Below are positions 27,501-34,762 of a DNA stretch of 64,000 nt, piece by piece. How positions within the stretch are numbered: the first letter of the stretch is position 1; each line of letters opens with the position of its first letter. A program made the position numbers and the translations under genes. The notes beneath the pieces are model-generated. The model saw only the letters and a list, made by a program, of their open reading frames with translations. It made no database searches and was not told the origin of the DNA. The stretch comes from JACNKJ01 sp964344565 (GTDB lineage: Bacteria; Krumholzibacteriota; Krumholzibacteriia; JACNKJ01), in NCBI GenBank assembly GCA_964344565.1, contig CAYFNT010000003.1, positions 124,001 through 188,000 of the forward strand. Direction: 5' to 3'.

Positions 27501-29340
27501 GGTGCACCACCGGATTCACCGCCGGCACGCCCAGATAGGTGCTGATGCTGGGATCGCCCTGCAGGTTGTAGGTGGTCCAGTAGTTGTCCGCACGGCCGGA
27601 ACCCGATTCGCTGACCGCGAGGTTGCCGCTGAAGATGATGGCGTCGTTGGTCACGTACCACTGGGTCATGGCCTCGCCATGATCGTGGAAGAGACCGTCG
27701 TAGGCGCCAAGACCCGTCGACTCGTAGGGCCAGGCCGTTCCGTCGATCTGGCTGGAGGGGTGATAGCCGACGCCCCACCAGTAGTCCTCGTCCCAGTAGG
27801 TGTTCATGCTGGCGCCGATGTAGCCGATGCCGCCCTTGTCGGTCACCCTCAACCACGTTTCGCCGAAGCACTCGCCCGCGCCGTAGGAACCGGTCACGCA
27901 GCAGTTGCCGATGGCGAGACAGTACTTGCCGTAGTTGTCGAGATTGTTGATGTCCGACTGGGTGAAGGACGGATCCGCCCAGCTCGTCGTGCTGCCGTGG
28001 GCGGTGTAGTTGATGAAGGCCACGCCGTCGCTGACGTTCTGGATGATCGCGGGTCCGGCGCTGCCGGAACCGGGATAGAGATAGGTGTGGCTGTAGATGC
28101 CGTGCTCGGTGTTGAAGTAGTGCTCGGTGCCGTAGTTGATCTGCCCGTTGCCGTGGGTGATGGCGTAGGTGCCGTCCACGCCGGCGATGAGGCAGACCTC
28201 GCCGAGATAGCTCGGATCGGGCATGGTGAACATGTCGTACATCAGCGTCTTGTCCATCATCGCCTGAAGCTGCGTGGGATTGGTGGCGCTGAAACGACCG
28301 TAGTACATGTCGGGAATGTGGTCGGTGCCGATCGCGCAGTAGGGGCGATCGGTGGTGTATCCGCTTTCGCTCCAGGCCGGCAGCTGCTCCACGTCGCCCA
28401 CGAAGAGCACGAAGCTCGGCGAGGGCTGCTCGGGCGTGCCGTTCTCATAGAGATCGTGCAGGTAGTCCCGGATCTCTTCCTTCGTGGTTCCCACTTCGGG
28501 TGTGCCCGTGACCGCCAGGATGGTGTTGAAGCCGCGGCGGATCTTCCAGTCCACGAAATCCTGCAGCTGAACCTCGAACTCCGGAGGCGTCACGACGACC
28601 ATGGTCACGAAGTCGGTGACGTGGTCGGGGTAGTCGTCGTGAATGCCGCGACTTCCCGCGAACTCCTCGTAGAGGTGGGAGAAGAAGGGGCTATGGGTCG
28701 CGGCCTTCAGCCGGGCGCCCGCCAAGTGGTCGCCGCCCTCGAAGCGCAGCGCGAATTCGATCTCGGTGGCGACTTCGATCTCGCCCGTGTCGGGGAAGTA
28801 GGCCAGGGGCGACACTTCCAGGCGTCCGAGGTCCACGGCGCGAAGTCGTCCCTGATCGACGGTCTTGACCAACTCGTAGGCCACGCGGTCGATGCCGTAG
28901 CTCGACGCGTCGTAGACGAAGGGCCAATCGGCCGCATCCAAGTTCTTGGGCATGCTCGGCTGGGCCGGCATGATGCGGTGATCGAATCCGTAGTCGGCCA
29001 AGCGCAGCCGCTCGGTCTGCACGGAGATGATGTCGATGCGCGTCTCCGCCCCGTAGGGGATCTCATAGAGACGGTTCATCTGCGGCAGTTCCGGCGCGCC
29101 TTCCACCTTCGATGTGTGGAAGCCCGGAATGGACAGGCGCGTGAAGAGACCTTCGGGCGTCGTCACTTCGTGGGCCTCGAGCTTGCCCAGCTCGGCGCGG
29201 AAGTGAAGCGCGTCCGAATCGGCCGCCATCAGTGTGAGAGCATTGGGACCATCCCCTATGGGGAGGGTCGTCGTCTCCGCCATGGCCGTCAGAGCGAACA
29301 AGGCGAAGCAAAGCGCAATCAGACCCTTCGGGAATCTCAT
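24583..29340 (-). CDS. Secreted gingipain-type (C25) multidomain protease with P-domain and FlgD-like tail
   Basis: 1585 residues, extracellular or surface attached. Order: signal peptide (to ~21, TAMA); propeptide-like region; peptidase C25 domain (~225-600) with the catalytic His in NYTAHGSTTSW and nucleophile Cys in AIGNCCVTGSYG; Ig-like domain after it; two carboxypeptidase-regulatory-like repeats (~890-1050); a GATase/ThuA-like domain (~1060-1260, starting LLVIDDSSKW); a third regulatory-like repeat; a proprotein-convertase P-domain (~1350-1480); and a FlgD-like/T9SS-like C-terminus (NFPNPFNP ... YDVMGRR ... ASGVYFSRL ... KMLLLK). The long chain is intact. Substrate unknown. It has its own promoter and terminator. 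Confidence 0.88.
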   Translation of the reverse strand: MRFPKGLIALCFALFALTAMAETTTLPIGDGPNALTLMAADSDALHFRAELGKLEAHEVTTPEGLFTRLSIPGFHTSKVEGAPELPQMNRLYEIPYGAETRIDIISVQTERLRLADYGFDHRIMPAQPSMPKNLDAADWPFVYDASSYGIDRVAYELVKTVDQGRLRAVDLGRLEVSPLAYFPDTGEIEVATEIEFALRFEGGDHLAGARLKAATHSPFFSHLYEEFAGSRGIHDDYPDHVTDFVTMVVVTPPEFEVQLQDFVDWKIRRGFNTILAVTGTPEVGTTKEEIRDYLHDLYENGTPEQPSPSFVLFVGDVEQLPAWSESGYTTDRPYCAIGTDHIPDMYYGRFSATNPTQLQAMMDKTLMYDMFTMPDPSYLGEVCLIAGVDGTYAITHGNGQINYGTEHYFNTEHGIYSHTYLYPGSGSAGPAIIQNVSDGVAFINYTAHGSTTSWADPSFTQSDINNLDNYGKYCLAIGNCCVTGSYGAGECFGETWLRVTDKGGIGYIGASMNTYWDEDYWWGVGYHPSSQIDGTAWPYESTGLGAYDGLFHDHGEAMTQWYVTNDAIIFSGNLAVSESGSGRADNYWTTYNLQGDPSISTYLGVPAVNPVVHPATIFTTWSTIAIEAAPGSYVGLTRDGEILGAGTVDLSGTLDLPVFAAPLLPGPAELVVTNQNYEPYILDINVIVPAHITFSPDNIDAGVATDVTVGVFEYDGVTPKEGIEVWADGLEYESAHGFTDASGYVTLGVDYPYGPSIDIVGQDPAETWELFREPLTVNANPLMGISLSVSTDIGLYGSFALNLPGTITASGFGGVPPHILYAYQDGELLGQTTEDQLTITPTALGEVDVFFAEDGSDLVTASFEVIEAYGTLTGHVDADGSPAVGAWVRGYDDTDAMVFEAYTDASGNYDMAADIVVDEYTLAVDLFGYLHHEEVFFLNYGANTLDVNLDPAPAGVITGTVVDSEYGDPLDATVKVYRTDTGELYAETSTDPGDGSYTTPSLPYFDYTVTVKAWHYIPVTLGIEVSDPVIVKDFVLEPTIGDLLVIDDSSKWNSHPAKLDEKTGAVIAEAYEPAAGKACADIMADLETLGYTCTLESMGDTDPLLWENYDMVLVSAGDNIDPYGDASFRTALVDFVETGGKLLIEGGEVAYDHQSGDFATKVLHHTGWNHDESGNVTIVEADHYVASYPNLLPDVLPMSYSGYGDHDAVDVASDAVAVGTWSSYGSDGSVIAYDPNPAPEGGQIVFFAFNYSAMDSDVRPLLMQNAVTWLMTIEVGDCAVSGAVTLEGETDYSGVRVEAIPNGGYVYTGADGLYALPGLFAGNYEIRASKIGFSTEVADVMLSPGQHQTGIDFDLSIVYEAEFCSSPGLPIVDYGTVEDQIDVALGSTVTDIAVYVNITHTYQGDLHVSVTSPEGTEVFLHANTGGSADNLIGWYPDDMEPAEDLGQFIGEAADGLWTMTIYDDAGGDQGTFNEWCLRITYAGDPTDAADAVPDVLALGRNFPNPFNPKTMIRFDLPKTGEVDLAVYDVMGRRVATLLTGSMDAGYHQVEWLGRDDRGTALASGVYFSRLAFDGQVLKSKMLLLK

Positions 29341-29403
29341 CTCCGATCCTTTCTCGTCATGTCATGGAATGCGTATCCGGCAATTCCGATCTTTTGCTCC
29401 TAA

Positions 29404-29412
29404 ATTCTACCA
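29404..29412 (-). promoter_or_regulatory. Extended -10 promoter of the C25 protease gene
   Basis: TGGTAGAAT on the minus strand (TG-n-TAGAAT; five of six -10 positions match) about 65 bases before the ATG. No clear -35 lies upstream, as expected for an extended -10. Confidence 0.4.
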
Positions 29413-29431
29413 TATTGAGTAGGTTGGGACG

Positions 29432-29458
29432 TAGCAAAAGGCCCTGGAGAAAGGGCCC
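29432..29458 (-). terminator. Second, backup terminator after the BNR gene
   Basis: On the minus strand GGCCC...GGGCC arms separated by ~9 bases and followed by TTTTGC, just downstream of the stronger terminator at 29463-29493. A tandem terminator arrangement. Confidence 0.5.
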
Positions 29459-29462
29459 TGGC

Positions 29463-29493
29463 GAAAAAAGGCCCCTCCCGAGGGAGGGGCCTT
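29463..29493 (-). terminator. Rho-independent terminator of the BNR/propeller gene
   Basis: Arms 29493-29482 and 29479-29468 are fully complementary over 12 bases (AAGGCCCCTCCC/GGGAGGGGCCTT) and run into TTTTTT on the minus strand. It starts 5 bases after the stop codon. Confidence 0.92.
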
Positions 29494-29498
29494 CAAGA

Positions 29499-32030
29499 TT
29501 ATTTCAATAGTTGGATTTTATGGGACAGGACCTCGTCCGCCGCGATGAGCCGAACGAAGTAGACACCCGAGGGCGCGGGCCGTCCCCCATCGTCCAGGCC
29601 GTCCCAGTGGACGCCATGCTCCCCCGCCTCTCTCGCCTGGCCGCTCAGCAGATCGCGCAGGCGCCGTCCCGATACGTCGTAGATCGCAAGGTCCACCTCG
29701 GCCTCCTCGGCCAGGCTGAACCTGATCTCGGTGCTCGGATTGAAGGGGTTGGGGAAGTTGCCCAGCAAGGCCGCCCGGGCCTGGACCGGCGTGTCCTCCA
29801 CCGCCGTCACGCCGGAGAGATCCAGGCGGAACATGGAGCGTCCGTGGGTGCCAGCCACCAGGCTGCGCGTGGGCTGGTGGAACTTCAGATCCAGCACCGG
29901 CACGTGGGGCATGCCCGTGCCCAGGGCCTGCCAGGCGTAGTTCGGCGCGCTGGCGTAGTAGACCCCCACGTCGCTGCCCACGAAAAGCTGCTGGGGATAG
30001 TCCGGATCCACTCGCACCACGTAGAGCGGAAGTTCCGGCAGGCCCGCGCTGATGTCCTGCCAGTTCGCTCCGTGATCGGTGGACTTGAAGAGGTGCGAGA
30101 GCGGATCGTTCCAGCGCATGCCCGAGAAGCTCACGTAGACCGTGGCGTCGTCGTGGGGATCCACCTCCACCCGGGTCACCCAGCGGGTGGGCAGGTCGCC
30201 GGAGATCATGCTCCAGTTGCCCCCGCCGTTCTGGGTCACCCAGACCCGCGAGTCGTCGGTGCCCACGTAGAGGGTATTCGGATCGCTGGGCGCCACGGCG
30301 ATGGTGGTGATGGTGCCGAAGGCCGCGCCCTGGTCGCCGCCGGTGAGGTCTCCGCTGATGGAGGACCATCCCTGGGATCCGTTGGTGCTGCGATAGAGCC
30401 GATAGGTGCCGTAGTACATGGTCTCCGGATCGCTGGGATCCAGCACCACGGGCGTGGACCAGTTGCGCCGGTCGCCGCTGTTGATTCCGCTGGTGGCGCC
30501 GCTCCAGCTGCTCCCGCCGTTGGTCGAGCGCTGCAGGCCGCCCCACTGATACTCCGCCCAGATCTTGCTCGCGTTCGTGGGATGCACGATGCAGTAGAAA
30601 CCGTCGCCGCCGAGGATCATGTCCCAATCGTCGAGATCGCCGCTGGTCGTGGCCAGGGTGCCGTTATCCTGGGTGCCTCCGTAGAGGCGCTCGGGGTTCT
30701 GGGGATCGATCTCGATGGCGTAGAACTGGCTCGCCGGCTGGTCATAGAGCTTGGACCAGCTGCTGCCGTAGCTCGTGCTGCGGTAGAGGCCGCCGTCGTT
30801 GCCCTCGAAGATGCGTCCGCTCTGATGCGGATCGAAGGCCAGGGCGTGGTGGTCCACATGCATGCCGCTGACGTAGGACCAGCTGCCCCCGCCGTTGGTG
30901 CTTCGATAGAAGTCGAGCCCGAGGGCGAAGACGAGGTCGGGATCCTCCGGCGCCACCCGGATGTTGCCGAACCACCAACCGTAGGAGCTGTAGATGCTCG
31001 ACAGGGCGCCGTCGTTGGTGCCGCTCCAGCTGGCGCCCGAGTTGCTGGTCTTGTAGACCCCCTCGAAGTAGCCGGTGGCGTCCGCATAGATGGCATAGAG
31101 GATGTTCGGCTGGGAGGCGCAGAGGGAGAGGCCGATGCGACCCACATCGCTGCCCGAGGGCAGGCCGCTGGTCAGTTCGCTCCAGTTGTCGCCGCCGTCC
31201 ACGCTCTTCCAGATGCCGCTGCTGGGACCGCCGCTGCGCCGGTAGGTGAGGCCGCGCACCCGTTCCCACATGGCCGCGTAGAGTACGTCCGGATCGCTGG
31301 GATCCATGGCCAGGTCGATGCAGGCCGTGGAGTCGGTGAGGGCGAAGACCTGCTCCCAGCTGTCCCCGCCGTCGGTGGTCCGGTAGACGCCCCGGTCGGG
31401 GCTGGGTCCGTAGAGCTGTCCGGCGCAGGCGGCGAAGACCCGGTCGCCATCGCTGGGATCCACCACCACCCGGGCGATGTAGCGCGTCTCCTCGAGGCCC
31501 TTGTAGTCCCAGCTGGCCCCGCCGTCCTCCGATTTGAAGATGCCCAGACCGAAGAAACTGTAGCTGGCGGCATTGGCCTCGCCGGTTCCCACCCAGACCG
31601 TCTGGGGGTCGCCGGGATCCACGGCCACCGAGCCCACCGAGAGACTGGGCTGCTCGTCGAAGATGGGCGTCCAGTTGCTGCCGTTGTTCGTGCTCTTGAA
31701 GACGCCGCCGCTGGCAATGGCCGCATAGACCGTGCCTTCATTCACGGGATCCACCGCCAGGTCCGTGATGCGGCCGCCGATATTGGTGGGACCGGCCTGC
31801 TGCCAGGCGGGGCCGTCCCGATCGGCGGCCTCGCGCAGGGCTCGGGCCTGGGCCAGTCCGGACTTGTAGGCCTCGAAGTTGATCTCGCCCTGGGGCCAGG
31901 CTCTCTGGTTGAAGAGCCACTGGTTGGGAGCCCCGTTGGGCTCACGGGCGGAGTCGGAATTGCCGAGGAAGACAATGACGAGGGCGGCCGCCGCCAGCAC
32001 GAGGGCGGCGCCGATACTGAAGCGCTTCAT
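29499..32030 (-). CDS. Secreted BNR/sortilin-like beta-propeller protein with FlgD-like tail
   Basis: 843 residues. Signal sequence or N-terminal anchor (MKRFSIGAALVLAAAALVIVFLG). Then a series of propeller blades with the BNR/Asp-box hallmark S-x-D-x-G-x-x-W: STNNGSNW, SEDGGASW, TTDGGDSW, SVDGGDNW, TSNSGASW, STNGGGSW, STDHGANW, with VDPxxPxxxW/YVG between. This matches the VPS10/sortilin-like glycosyl-hydrolase-superfamily fold. The last ~90 residues are FlgD-like (NFPNPFNP, YDVSGRRLRDLL, PSGVYFVRL, KIQLLK). ATG 32030 has GGAGG 5 bases before it. Ligand or substrate unknown. Confidence 0.88.
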   Translation of the reverse strand: MKRFSIGAALVLAAAALVIVFLGNSDSAREPNGAPNQWLFNQRAWPQGEINFEAYKSGLAQARALREAADRDGPAWQQAGPTNIGGRITDLAVDPVNEGTVYAAIASGGVFKSTNNGSNWTPIFDEQPSLSVGSVAVDPGDPQTVWVGTGEANAASYSFFGLGIFKSEDGGASWDYKGLEETRYIARVVVDPSDGDRVFAACAGQLYGPSPDRGVYRTTDGGDSWEQVFALTDSTACIDLAMDPSDPDVLYAAMWERVRGLTYRRSGGPSSGIWKSVDGGDNWSELTSGLPSGSDVGRIGLSLCASQPNILYAIYADATGYFEGVYKTSNSGASWSGTNDGALSSIYSSYGWWFGNIRVAPEDPDLVFALGLDFYRSTNGGGSWSYVSGMHVDHHALAFDPHQSGRIFEGNDGGLYRSTSYGSSWSKLYDQPASQFYAIEIDPQNPERLYGGTQDNGTLATTSGDLDDWDMILGGDGFYCIVHPTNASKIWAEYQWGGLQRSTNGGSSWSGATSGINSGDRRNWSTPVVLDPSDPETMYYGTYRLYRSTNGSQGWSSISGDLTGGDQGAAFGTITTIAVAPSDPNTLYVGTDDSRVWVTQNGGGNWSMISGDLPTRWVTRVEVDPHDDATVYVSFSGMRWNDPLSHLFKSTDHGANWQDISAGLPELPLYVVRVDPDYPQQLFVGSDVGVYYASAPNYAWQALGTGMPHVPVLDLKFHQPTRSLVAGTHGRSMFRLDLSGVTAVEDTPVQARAALLGNFPNPFNPSTEIRFSLAEEAEVDLAIYDVSGRRLRDLLSGQAREAGEHGVHWDGLDDGGRPAPSGVYFVRLIAADEVLSHKIQLLK

Positions 32031-32058
32031 GGGGCCTCCACGAGGAATGGGACTCCCC

Positions 32059-32067
32059 ATTATAACA
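32059..32067 (-). promoter_or_regulatory. Extended -10 promoter of the BNR gene
   Basis: TGTTATAAT on the minus strand is a perfect extended -10 (TG-n-TATAAT), ~30 bases before the ATG. It lies inside the T-rich tail of the tRNA-Asp terminator, so one operon's end and the next promoter share bases. No good -35 is visible. Confidence 0.6.
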
Positions 32068-32094
32068 AAAGCCCCGTGGTCTTGACCACGGGGC
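32067..32094 (-). terminator. Rho-independent terminator after tRNA-Asp
   Basis: Perfect 10-bp stem (32094-32085 with 32080-32071), 4-base loop CAAG, followed by TTTTG on the minus strand, immediately 3' of the tRNA. Confidence 0.9.
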
Positions 32095-32097
32095 CGG

Positions 32098-32172
32098 CGG
32101 GAGCGACGAGACTCGAACTCGCGACCTCCTGCTCGACAGGCAGGCGTTCTAACCAAACTGAACTACGCCCCC
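32098..32172 (-). tRNA. tRNA-Asp (GTC)
   Basis: Complete 75-nt cloverleaf on the minus strand. Acceptor GGGGGCG/CGCTCCC has one G-U pair. The D-arm has loop AGTTTGGTTA. The anticodon arm CCTGC-CTGTCGA-GCAGG gives anticodon GTC. The T-arm GCGAG/CTCGT has loop TTCGAGT. The discriminator base is G, as expected for tRNA-Asp. CCA is not encoded (next bases CCG). It lies 63 bases after the SpoIID-like gene and ends at a terminator, so it may be the last unit of a long operon. Confidence 0.96.
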
Positions 32173-32235
32173 AAAGGATTCAGGCTGCGCAAATTAGCAA
32201 AGCGGCCCGGCAAAGTCAATACCGCCGAAATGCCC

Positions 32236-33564
32236 TCAAGGCCAAAATCTGCGGATGGAAGTGCCCGGAAAATAGGCTTTCAGAATCTCGCGATAATCCC
32301 CTCCGACCTTGCTCCGCTCGATGGCTCCCACCTGGCAGAGCCCGATGCCGTGGCCCCATCCGGCGCCCAGGGCGGTGACCCGGCTGAGACGGCCCTGGGC
32401 GTCGTATTCCTTTTTCAGGCGGAACATGGTGCTGCGCAAGGCCACGCCCCGCATGTTCCTCTTGAGGGCGGACCGGACCCGATCGCCGGTCACCTTGAAG
32501 CGTCCCCGGTCGGTGATGACCTCCAGCACCTGCACCCGTCCCTCGGGGCTGTACTCGAGCACCCTCAGGTCCTCGAGTCGGCCCAGCCTTGTGCCCCGGG
32601 GCAGGTCGGCCGCCGAAGGCAGGTAGGCCCGTAGGATTGCCCCAAGATCCTTGGCGCTCCAGCTGTGGGTCCAGCGGAAATACTTGCTGCCGCGGCACCA
32701 GCTTCGCCCATAGCGATCGGCGTCCCGCACGCCCTCCATGTGCTCCGTCTCGGGATGCCGCCAGGCCTTGTGGATGTCCGCCGTGTGCCCGCCGCAGGTG
32801 CTCGAGTAGTAGATCTCGGCGGGCTCGCGGCCCAAGGACACCAGTTCGCCCCGGGTCTCCTTGATCGCCCGATCGGCCAGATCCCAGGAGCCGGCGCCCT
32901 GGTAGACCTGGTCGGCGATGCTGTCGACCATGTCCCATGGCTGGTTCCGGCTGGCCCGAAGCCGCTGCACCGCGTAGGTGCGGCTGGCCACCGCCTGCAC
33001 CTTCAGGGCCTGATAGCCGCTGCGCCCCAGTCGGCCGATCTCGTGGGGCACCACCCCGCGCAGGTACTCCTCCATGGGAAGGTGGTTCACGCAGGTGAAG
33101 TGGTCGCCCTTGGGGAAGATGCGCAGGCGTCCCCGGTAGCGTTTCCCGTTGAGCTCGAAGGAAGCGCTGCGGGGCACGATCCAGGTGTCGCTCTGGAAGG
33201 GAATGGGGCCGCCGATGGATTTCAAGCGGCGTCCGTCGTGGGCCGCCTCGAAGATCTTGAGACGGTCGGGATCCTCCGGATCCTGGAAGAGATGGTAGAT
33301 CTTCTTGCCCTTCAGCCGCGCCAGACGTCGCCCCCCTTTCGAGATGATGTCCACGCTCTTGCTGCTTCGGATCTTCAGGGCGTTGACGCTCCTCACCAGC
33401 AGGATGCGCACCTCCGGCTCCTCTCCGGCCACCAGCACCGGGCGATCGCCGTCACCGCCACTTCCCGTGCTCGGCGGCGGCGTGTAGTCGGGCCTGGAAA
33501 CCTTGGGCGTGCAGGCGGAAAGGGTCAGCAAGAGCGGCAGCAGCAGGATGAGTCGGCGGACCAT
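32236..33564 (-). CDS. SpoIID/LytB-domain lipoprotein (lytic transglycosylase-like)
   Basis: 442 residues. It is a lipoprotein with signal LILLLPLLLTLSAC (lipobox LSAC, Cys18). The SpoIID domain (~150-330) carries LPMEEYLRGVVPHEIG, whose Glu matches the catalytic Glu of SpoIID, followed by ALKVQAVASRTYAV and YYSSTCGGHTADI. The C-terminal end has GAGWGHGIGLCQVGA. SpoIID cleaves peptidoglycan glycan strands with formation of anhydro ends. ATG 33564 is chosen because of GAGGAG and the fit of the signal peptide. It begins one base after the stop of anmK, so the two genes form a peptidoglycan pair. Confidence 0.9.
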   Translation of the reverse strand: MVRRLILLLPLLLTLSACTPKVSRPDYTPPPSTGSGGDGDRPVLVAGEEPEVRILLVRSVNALKIRSSKSVDIISKGGRRLARLKGKKIYHLFQDPEDPDRLKIFEAAHDGRRLKSIGGPIPFQSDTWIVPRSASFELNGKRYRGRLRIFPKGDHFTCVNHLPMEEYLRGVVPHEIGRLGRSGYQALKVQAVASRTYAVQRLRASRNQPWDMVDSIADQVYQGAGSWDLADRAIKETRGELVSLGREPAEIYYSSTCGGHTADIHKAWRHPETEHMEGVRDADRYGRSWCRGSKYFRWTHSWSAKDLGAILRAYLPSAADLPRGTRLGRLEDLRVLEYSPEGRVQVLEVITDRGRFKVTGDRVRSALKRNMRGVALRSTMFRLKKEYDAQGRLSRVTALGAGWGHGIGLCQVGAIERSKVGGDYREILKAYFPGTSIRRFWP

Positions 33565-33565
33565 T

Positions 33566-34705
33566 TCACTCCTCGGAAGGGGGCGCCGGGGCGAGCGCAC
33601 CCGCGGGGGCGTTTCGTTGGGCTCCGGTCACGCCGCACAGGGAAACGGGGCGACCGAGTCGAGACAGATAGGCCAGGAACGCGAAGTCCAGAGCCTCCTT
33701 CGCGCCGGCGGGACAGCCCAGGACCTCGATGTCCTCAACGCGGAGAACGGGAAGGCGTTCCGAAAGACGACGCTTCAGGTGCAGATTGCGTGCGCCGCCG
33801 CCGGACAGGTAGACCGCCTCGACCCCACCGGCTTCCAGGGCGCGGGCCAGAGGCTCCACCGTGAGTTCCGCCAGGGTGGCGAGGAGGCTCTCGGCGCCCA
33901 TTTCCTCGGCCAGGTGACGCAGGTCCTCATCGCCGAGGAAGGCGCCGCCGAAGGTCTCGCGTCCGGTGGACTTCGGAGGCGACTCGGCGAAGTAGGGATG
34001 CTCCAACCAGGAGGCGAGCAGGGTCTCGTGGACGCGGCCCCGGGCTGCGCTATGCCCCCCCTCGTCGAAGGGAGCGTCCAGGGCCAGTCGTGCGGCCCGG
34101 TCCAGGAGCAGGTTGCCCGGACCCGTGTCCCAGGCTCGTACTCCTTCTTCGCCGCGTCCCGGCGGCAGCAGGGTGAGGTTGGCGATGCCTCCGATGTTGA
34201 CGAGGCCCCGCGATTCGTCGGGGTGGCGGCGCAGCAAGGCGTCGGCCATGGGCACCAGGGGCGCGCCCTGGCCGCCGAGGGCGAGATCGGGGCTGCGGAA
34301 ATCGCCCACCGTGGGCAGGCCGGTGAGGGTGGCGAAGACCGCGGGGTTTCCCAACTGCAGACCGTAGCCGAACTGTGGAGCGTGGTGCAGGGTCTGTCCC
34401 GGGAAGGCGGCGAGGTCGGCGGGAATGCCGTCGGTCCATCGCTCGCGGACGAACTCGGCGAAAAGTCGGGCCAGGTCGTGGTGCAGCGCCGCGAATTCGG
34501 AGGCGGGCAGGGGACGGTCTTCGGCGGCGGCCACCAAGCGGGCGCGGAAGACCTCCGGCCAGGGCTTCTCTTCGTAGTCGAGCAGTTCGAAGCCGGGCGC
34601 GCCGTCATTCGCCTCGAAGAAACGCGCGAGGACCAGATCCATGCCATCCAGGCTGGTGCCGCTCATGAGTCCGAGGACCCGCATTGTCGGATAGGAACCG
34701 CTCAT
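33566..34705 (-). CDS. anmK: Anhydro-N-acetylmuramic acid kinase
   Basis: Phosphorylates 1,6-anhydro-MurNAc to MurNAc-6-phosphate with ring opening, in cytoplasmic cell-wall recycling. 379 residues, full length, with N-terminal LGLMSGTSLDGMDLVLARF (ATP site), GQTLHHAP, GDFRSPDLALGGQGAPLVP with the catalytic Asp region, NIGGIANLTLL, and WDTGPGNLLLD. ATG 34705 has GGAGGCGAG directly upstream. Followed by the SpoIID-like gene one base later. Confidence 0.95.
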   Translation of the reverse strand: MSGSYPTMRVLGLMSGTSLDGMDLVLARFFEANDGAPGFELLDYEEKPWPEVFRARLVAAAEDRPLPASEFAALHHDLARLFAEFVRERWTDGIPADLAAFPGQTLHHAPQFGYGLQLGNPAVFATLTGLPTVGDFRSPDLALGGQGAPLVPMADALLRRHPDESRGLVNIGGIANLTLLPPGRGEEGVRAWDTGPGNLLLDRAARLALDAPFDEGGHSAARGRVHETLLASWLEHPYFAESPPKSTGRETFGGAFLGDEDLRHLAEEMGAESLLATLAELTVEPLARALEAGGVEAVYLSGGGARNLHLKRRLSERLPVLRVEDIEVLGCPAGAKEALDFAFLAYLSRLGRPVSLCGVTGAQRNAPAGALAPAPPSEE

Positions 34706-34762
34706 CTCGCCTCCGTCGGGACCGGCAGTCTATCGGTCCCGGCGCGAGGGAGCCACGCTTTT

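Noticed and set aside
24583..29340. Possible frameshift or fusion artefact in the long protease gene
   Set aside because: The frame is open over 1585 codons, with catalytic residues and all domains in order, so it is a natural multidomain protein.
29499..32030. Asp-box repeats as a CRISPR or tandem DNA repeat
   Set aside because: The periodicity is at protein level (BNR blades) with degenerate DNA, not a DNA repeat array.
29511..32378. 955-residue frame opposite the BNR gene and across tRNA-Asp
   Set aside because: It would run through a tRNA gene and a terminator and has no recognisable domain.
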